NCBI GenBank assembly: GCA_934621385.1 | Contig: CAKTUI010000051.1 | Coordinates: 1-10,886, forward strand | Length of the DNA stretch: 10,886 bases | Source of the DNA: an uncultured Kiritimatiellota bacterium | Lineage (GTDB): Bacteria; Verrucomicrobiota; Kiritimatiellia; RFP12; UBA1067 | Direction of reading: 5' to 3' | Shown here: positions 7,537 through 10,886 of the stretch, piece by piece | Layout: each line of letters starts with the position of its first letter | Position numbering within the stretch: the first letter of the stretch is position 1 | Position numbers and translations under genes: made by a program | The notes under the pieces: generated by a model | What the model was told of the DNA's origin: nothing | Seen by the model: the letters and a program-made list of their open reading frames with translations, nothing else | The model's database searches: none

Positions 7537-8865
7537 ATGTTTGAGGCGCGTGGCTATCTGCTGGACATCAGTCGGGATCGCGTCCCGACGATGCGGACTC
7601 TTCGCGAGATTATTGACATTCTCGCCCGGTGCCGCTACAACCAGTTGCAGCTCTACACCGAGCACACCTTCGCCTATTCGGCGCATCGGACGGTCTGGGA
7701 AGAGGCCGACCCGCTGACGGCGGCGGAAGTCCGCAAACTCGACGCCTACGCCCAGATGCAGGGCATCGAGCTTGTCGCGAACCAGAACACGTTCGGGCAC
7801 ATGGAGCGTTGGCTCGTGCACCCGGAGTACAATGCGCTGGCGAAGTTCCCGAAGGGCGGGGCCGTCACGCCGTGGGGGACGGTGAAGAAGTTTCCCACGA
7901 CGCTTGACCCGACGAATCCGAAGTCGCTGGAACTCGTTGACGGACTCCTGGAGGAACTCTTGCCCAACTTCACGTCGCCGCTGGTCAACGTCGGATGCGA
8001 CGAGACGTTTGAGATTTCGGATCCGCAAGAGTATCTCGGCTTTCTCCTGAAGGTCTGCGACTGCGTCCGCAGGCGCGGCAAGCGGCCCATGTTCTGGGGC
8101 GATATCGTGCTGCGCCACCCCGAACTCGTTCCTCGCCTGCCGAAGGACATGATTGTCCTTGACTGGGGCTACGAGGGTAACCATCCGTTCGCGGCGGAAT
8201 GCGCGGCATTTGCCCGGGCGGGACTCGACTTCTATGTCTGCCCGGGGACGTCATCCTGGCGTTCACTCGGCGGGCGCGTGGAGAACATGCGCGAAAACCT
8301 TGAGGCGGCCGAGCGTGCGGGGCGCGTCAATGGGGCGAAGGGCTATCTTGTGACGGACTGGGGCGACGAGGGACATTGGCAGCCGCTGGCCGCCTCGCTG
8401 CCGGGCATCATCCTCGGCGGTGCGTTTGCCGTCTCGGGTGCGAAGGCGGCAAAGATGGACCTTGAGCGCGAACTGGACGCAGTGATGGACGCGCCCCTCG
8501 GGGGCATCCTCCTGCGGCTCGGCACGCTCTACCTGCGCGGCGGGGCCATTCGGGCGAATTGCTCGGAACTTTTCAACATCCTCATCAACGGACACGGCTA
8601 TTCGCGGCATCCGGGCCTGACGCAACCGGTGCTCGATGACATCAGTGGGGTCGCCCACGGCTGTCGGATTGCCGCCGAACGCTGGGCCGAGCGCAATGAC
8701 TGGGCGAAGGAAATCGTCTACATGGCCGACCTGATTGACTGCGCATGCCATCGTCGTGACGAGGGACGGCTCCGCGCCCTGCGCGATGAGCATGGGCGCA
8801 TCTGGCGGCTTCGCTCGCGGGAGGGCGGGCGAATCGATTCGCTGACCAAACTCCCGCGTTTCTGA
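7537..8865 (+). CDS. Glycoside hydrolase family 20 protein (beta-N-acetylhexosaminidase-like)
   Basis: This 442-residue protein has the features of a GH20 TIM barrel, whose enzymes release terminal GlcNAc or GalNAc by substrate-assisted catalysis. It opens directly with the first barrel strand (GYLLDISRDRVP, 6-17), so the N-terminal GH20b domain is absent. Other marks are YNQLQLYTEHTFAY (about 34-47) and the Asp-Glu pair in VNVGCDETFE (D155 polarising residue, E156 general acid). MFWGDIVLRHPE and TDWGDEGHWQP follow. The usual GGDE is GCDE here, as in a known subset of GH20 proteins. No signal peptide or membrane segment is visible, so it should be cytoplasmic, perhaps acting on imported chito-oligosaccharides, glycan fragments or muropeptides (inference). 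There is no clear Shine-Dalgarno sequence; translation may be coupled to dapB, 15 bases upstream. Confidence 0.88.
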   Translation: MFEARGYLLDISRDRVPTMRTLREIIDILARCRYNQLQLYTEHTFAYSAHRTVWEEADPLTAAEVRKLDAYAQMQGIELVANQNTFGHMERWLVHPEYNALAKFPKGGAVTPWGTVKKFPTTLDPTNPKSLELVDGLLEELLPNFTSPLVNVGCDETFEISDPQEYLGFLLKVCDCVRRRGKRPMFWGDIVLRHPELVPRLPKDMIVLDWGYEGNHPFAAECAAFARAGLDFYVCPGTSSWRSLGGRVENMRENLEAAERAGRVNGAKGYLVTDWGDEGHWQPLAASLPGIILGGAFAVSGAKAAKMDLERELDAVMDAPLGGILLRLGTLYLRGGAIRANCSELFNILINGHGYSRHPGLTQPVLDDISGVAHGCRIAAERWAERNDWAKEIVYMADLIDCACHRRDEGRLRALRDEHGRIWRLRSREGGRIDSLTKLPRF

Positions 8866-8879
8866 TGCGAGGCGGTTCG

Positions 8880-8908
8880 TGGCCTGCCGGACGGCCGGCC
8901 GGCAAAAC
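8880..8908 (+). repeat. 29-bp GC-rich palindromic repeat, copy 2
   Basis: This copy differs from 6445-6473 at one base (C for A at position 17), which breaks the perfect dyad. It sits 15 bases after the GH20 stop and 110 bases before the truncated murJ. It therefore lies at the point where the missing 5' half of murJ would be expected. Confidence 0.75.
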
Positions 8909-9018
8909 GGCGCAGGGACGGAAACCGCATCTCACCCTCGGGAGTGAGCCACGAGGGTACGGAAAAGGGAGGGCGGTTTTAGCCGTAGGGGACGCAGAGG
9001 TCGCAGGGAGGGAGGGGC
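8909..9018. other. Short intergenic spacer before murJ, repeat-like text and ribosome binding site
   Basis: It contains the small dyad CTCAC (8931-8935) with GTGAG (8944-8948) and low-complexity purine-rich text (ggggacgcagaggtcgcagg, about 8988-9007). An in-frame TAG at 8986-8988 closes the murJ frame upstream. A strong purine run (GGGAGGGAGGGG) ends just before ATG 9019. No sequence encoding the N-terminal half of MurJ was found here. Confidence 0.5.
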
Positions 9019-9876
9019 ATGAAAGATTTGAAGGGCGCGGGCGCGATCCAGGTGAATTACATGCTCGACCAGGTTCTCGCGCAGTGGGCGAACCCGTGGG
9101 CGGCGGGCGTGATCGGGTATGCCGAGCGGTTGATGGACTTGCCGCTCGGCGTGGTCGGCGTTGCGTTCGGCACGGTTCTTCTGCCGACTTTTTCCGGATT
9201 CTTCGCCCGAAACGACGAAGATGGCGCACGGAAGGCGCTCGTCTCCTCCGTCAATTCCCTCCTGTTCGTCATGATTCCGGCGGCGGTGGGGCTGTGCATC
9301 CTCGCGCCCGACACGACGCGCGTCATTTACGAGGGGGGCGATTTCGACGCGATGGCGACGGTTCGCGTCTCCCGCGCGCTCGCGGTCTACGCGCTCGGAC
9401 TCGGCTTTTTCGGCTTCCAGAAGACGATGGTGCCGTGGTTTCAGGCCCAAAACGACATGAAAACGCCGCTTCGGGTGTCGGTTTGCACGGTTTGCCTGAA
9501 CGCCGCGCTGAACGTCCTGGCCGTTTTCGGCCTGCCGGTTGAATGGCGGCACGTGGGCCTCGCGGTCTCGACCGTCCTCTGCGCGGCGGTCGGGTGCGCG
9601 TTGCTGGTTGTCTTCGCACGGCGGCGGAACGGGGCGCTCGGCCTGGCGGAAGAACTCCCGACGGTCGGCAAGATGGCGCTGGCCACGCTTGTCATGGGCG
9701 CGGCGGTCTGGTTGGTGCGCCCGCTCGTCGGCGGATGGAACGCCGTTCTTTCGCTGGGCGTTCTGGTCGCCGTGGGCGGTGGCGCGTATGCGCTCGCGTC
9801 CGTCGTCCTGCATCGCGGGCGTTTGCGCGTCCTTTTGAGCCGTTGTTCGCGTCCGAAGAAAGGTTTTGCCGCATGA
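9019..9876 (+). CDS. murJ: MurJ/MviN lipid II flippase, C-terminal half only (5'-truncated)
   Basis: MurJ moves lipid II across the inner membrane and normally has about 500 residues and 14 membrane helices. This ORF has 285 residues and begins near the seventh helix (GAGAIQVNYMLDQ). It continues through the family signature YAERLMDLPLG (34-44), then VAFGTVLLP, YEGGDF and WFQAQNDMKTP (about 138-148), with roughly eight hydrophobic segments. Arg37 in the signature probably matches the functional E. coli Arg270. The N-terminal helices, with the remaining charged cavity residues, are absent from the window, and a stop at 8986-8988 blocks extension. ATG 9019 has a strong purine-rich ribosome binding site, so the fragment may be translated. 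By itself it is unlikely to be a working flippase. It overlaps the next gene by ATGA. It may be a decaying pseudogene, a split protein or an assembly join. Confidence 0.85.
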   Translation: MKDLKGAGAIQVNYMLDQVLAQWANPWAAGVIGYAERLMDLPLGVVGVAFGTVLLPTFSGFFARNDEDGARKALVSSVNSLLFVMIPAAVGLCILAPDTTRVIYEGGDFDAMATVRVSRALAVYALGLGFFGFQKTMVPWFQAQNDMKTPLRVSVCTVCLNAALNVLAVFGLPVEWRHVGLAVSTVLCAAVGCALLVVFARRRNGALGLAEELPTVGKMALATLVMGAAVWLVRPLVGGWNAVLSLGVLVAVGGGAYALASVVLHRGRLRVLLSRCSRPKKGFAA

Positions 9877-10385
9877 ACGCCCAGCAGGTGATGATGGATT
9901 CGCGCCTTCTCCACGTGCGTGAGTTGCGCACGGAAGTCGCCCGTCTCAAGGAGGAAAACCACCGCCTCAAGACGGAGAACGAATCGCTGATGCGCCACTT
10001 CGACCTCGCCCTCCTCGCGGCGGAAGACTTGCGCAATCTGCCGGAGGACGGACGCTTCGTCATCGTGGACGGCTGGAACCTCGTCCTTGGAGCCGAACGA
10101 AAGGCCTCGAATCCGAACGGGCTGATTGCCCGCATGAAAGCCCATCTGGCGGCGCATCCGTCGGACTTCGTGTGGATTGTCTTCGACGGGCCGCACGAGA
10201 ATGCTCGGGTCGAAGGACGGCTGCGCGTCTCCTATACGGGCGGGACGGGTCTTCACCGTGCCGACCGCTTCATCTGCGATTTCCTGCGCATGGCCCGTTT
10301 CCGCGGCGAGCTTTCCAGAATCGACGTGCAGACGAACGACCGGGACTTCGCCCGCGAAGCCGCCCGGCTCCTGCGCCCGACGTGA
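9873..10385 (+). CDS. NYN-domain (YacP/PIN-like) putative ribonuclease with N-terminal coiled coil
   Basis: This 170-residue cytoplasmic protein has a predicted coiled coil at about residues 12-45, rich in Leu, Glu and Lys. An NYN domain of the PIN-like nuclease superfamily follows. Acidic positions typical of such metal-dependent ribonucleases are visible: D66 in VIVDGWN, D105 in VFDG, D131 in HRADRF and D156/D158 in TNDRD. The segment YTGGTGLHRADRF resembles YacP/Rae1-type proteins, where the domain cuts or binds RNA, but the substrate here is unknown. The start ATG 9873 overlaps the murJ stop (ATGA). AAGAAAGG at 9856-9863 gives a ribosome binding site at normal spacing. The gene is probably co-translated with the murJ fragment, which may explain why that frame has stayed open. 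Confidence 0.8.
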   Translation: MNAQQVMMDSRLLHVRELRTEVARLKEENHRLKTENESLMRHFDLALLAAEDLRNLPEDGRFVIVDGWNLVLGAERKASNPNGLIARMKAHLAAHPSDFVWIVFDGPHENARVEGRLRVSYTGGTGLHRADRFICDFLRMARFRGELSRIDVQTNDRDFAREAARLLRPT

Positions 10386-10424
10386 CGCCTTTTCCCGTTC
10401 GCGGCGGAAGGGGGAGAGTTCCTG

Positions 10425-10601
10425 ATGCCATATGTGTACAACGGGGCGACGGAGGAATTCAGACGGGGTGGTTGGTCGGGGGCGGAATCCACTCCAAAAC
10501 CCCCGGGTGTTTGGGGTAAAGACCATAGGTCTTTTGGACAACTACCTTGGGTGTTTGGAATCCTCGGAAGGGAACGGGTTGTCCGCGTCGCCGGTTTATG
10601 A
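10425..10601 (+). CDS. Doubtful small ORF, 58 codons, overlapping a palindromic repeat
   Basis: ATG 10425 follows a purine run (GGAAGGGGGAGAG, 10406-10418) at good ribosome-binding distance, 40 bases after the NYN gene stop. The predicted peptide starts MPYVYNGATEEFRRGGW and contains no domain I recognise. Its middle part is encoded by the palindromic element at 10494-10558, which also leaves the opposite strand open, so the frame may be an accident of repeat sequence. I list it because the start context is good. Confidence 0.25.
   Translation: MPYVYNGATEEFRRGGWSGAESTPKPPGVWGKDHRSFGQLPWVFGILGRERVVRVAGL
10494..10558. repeat. 65-bp imperfect palindrome related to the 6051-6140 hairpin
   Basis: The core is a perfect 7-bp stem, AAAGACC (10518-10524) with GGTCTTT (10528-10534), around ATA. 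On the same axis, CCAAA (10494-10498) pairs with TTTGG (10554-10558). In all, about 22 of 31 arm positions match by my hand count. GGGTGTTTGG is directly repeated at 10505-10514 and 10549-10558. TTTGGACAA (10533-10541), followed by ACCTTGGGTGTTT, resembles the minus strand of the 6.1 kb hairpin (TTTGGACAA, then ACCTTAGTGCTT), suggesting one repeat family. Confidence 0.65.
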
Positions 10602-10851
10602 TTGAAAAATGAGTTTTTCATCACTTTTCACCAGTTTTCGGCATTTCGCGCCCCTTGCGTTTCCTTCACCACGAAATGCCAGGCGCAGCGCGGCTTCGCT
10701 CGCCTGTTCCGTGTCGTGGGGGCGGGCGGCTGGGACAGTTGGGAGAACTCAGGCAGCTGGAACGGGGCGGGAGCGAAGGGGCGGCTCGCTTGTTCATTGT
10801 TTTAGACGAACACCCTTATCCCGGATTTTTGCAAAGGGGATGGGAACGGCC
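10602..10851. other. Intergenic stretch with hairpins and no supported gene
   Basis: A perfect AT-rich hairpin, TGAAAAA (10603-10609) with TTTTTCA (10614-10620), lies just after the small ORF. It could act as a weak terminator but has no trailing T-tract. A second hairpin pairs CAGGCG (10680-10685) with CGCCTG (10701-10706) and AGCG with CGCT inside it. Between and after them is low-complexity text (gggacagttgggag, about 10732-10745). Open frames here look random in composition. Confidence 0.4.
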
Positions 10852-10886
10852 ATGAAAAAGGTCGCGCCCGAGGGGACGGCTAGGGC
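10852..10886 (+). CDS. Possible start of a gene running off the window
   Basis: ATG 10852 begins Met-Lys-Lys-Val and the frame stays open for the 11 full codons visible. GGGAA (10842-10846) upstream is a plausible ribosome binding site. An in-frame ATG at 10840 is an alternative start. Too little is present to name a product or to be sure that it is a gene. Confidence 0.2.
   Translation, partial: MKKVAPEGTAR

Noticed and set aside
6718..8184. 488-codon open frame on the minus strand opposite dapB and GH20
   Set aside because: It lies antisense to two clearly recognised genes. Long antisense frames are expected in GC-rich coding DNA, and its product looks like no family.
8865..9542. 225-codon plus-strand frame starting at the TGATG after GH20
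   Set aside because: It runs over the murJ fragment in another frame, is rich in Arg and Gly, and matches no MurJ N-terminal motif.
9441..10541. 366-codon minus-strand frame opposite murJ and the NYN gene
   Set aside because: It overlaps recognised plus-strand genes and is rich in Arg and Pro as frame shadows are. The same applies to the minus-strand frames at 8932-9813 and 4476-5219.

Overview
This 10.9 kb window is bacterial chromosome with moderate to high GC. All supported genes lie on the + strand. The organism is probably a member of the PVC group (Kiritimatiellota, Verrucomicrobiota or Lentisphaerota-like). That placement is an inference from the protein flavour (a very large alpha-2-macroglobulin with an N-terminal helical extension, and a GH20 enzyme of the GCDE type) and from repeat-filled intergenic DNA. 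No rRNA or other taxonomic marker is present.

Layout. Bases 1-137 carry short dyads and a possible promoter. Bases 138-5798 encode a secreted, thioester-containing alpha-2-macroglobulin of 1886 residues. Bases 5799-6789 hold no convincing gene. They contain a long gap-free imperfect palindrome (about 5954-6237, centred at 6095/6096) whose centre is a 90-bp hairpin, then GC-rich filler with a 29-bp repeat, then a good sigma70-type promoter. Next come dapB (6790-7521) and, 15 bases later, a GH20 beta-N-acetylhexosaminidase-like gene (7537-8865). A 153-base gap with a second copy of the 29-bp repeat leads to a 5'-truncated murJ (9019-9876, C-terminal half only). This overlaps by ATGA an NYN/YacP-like nuclease-domain gene (9873-10385). 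The last 500 bases hold a doubtful 58-codon ORF, a second palindromic element related to the first hairpin, further hairpins, and perhaps the first codons of another gene.

How the genes fit together. Most have envelope themes: A2M is an extracytoplasmic protease trap, DapB makes the diaminopimelate/lysine precursor, GH20 removes terminal N-acetylhexosamine, and MurJ flips lipid II. The window does not show them forming one pathway unit, and the 1-kb repeat tract separates A2M from the dapB cluster. The most notable signals are the truncated murJ beside a repeat, the long palindrome with its related element near 10.5 kb, and similar peptides encoded divergently from the palindrome's two arms. 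I did not recognise a new defence or mobile system.
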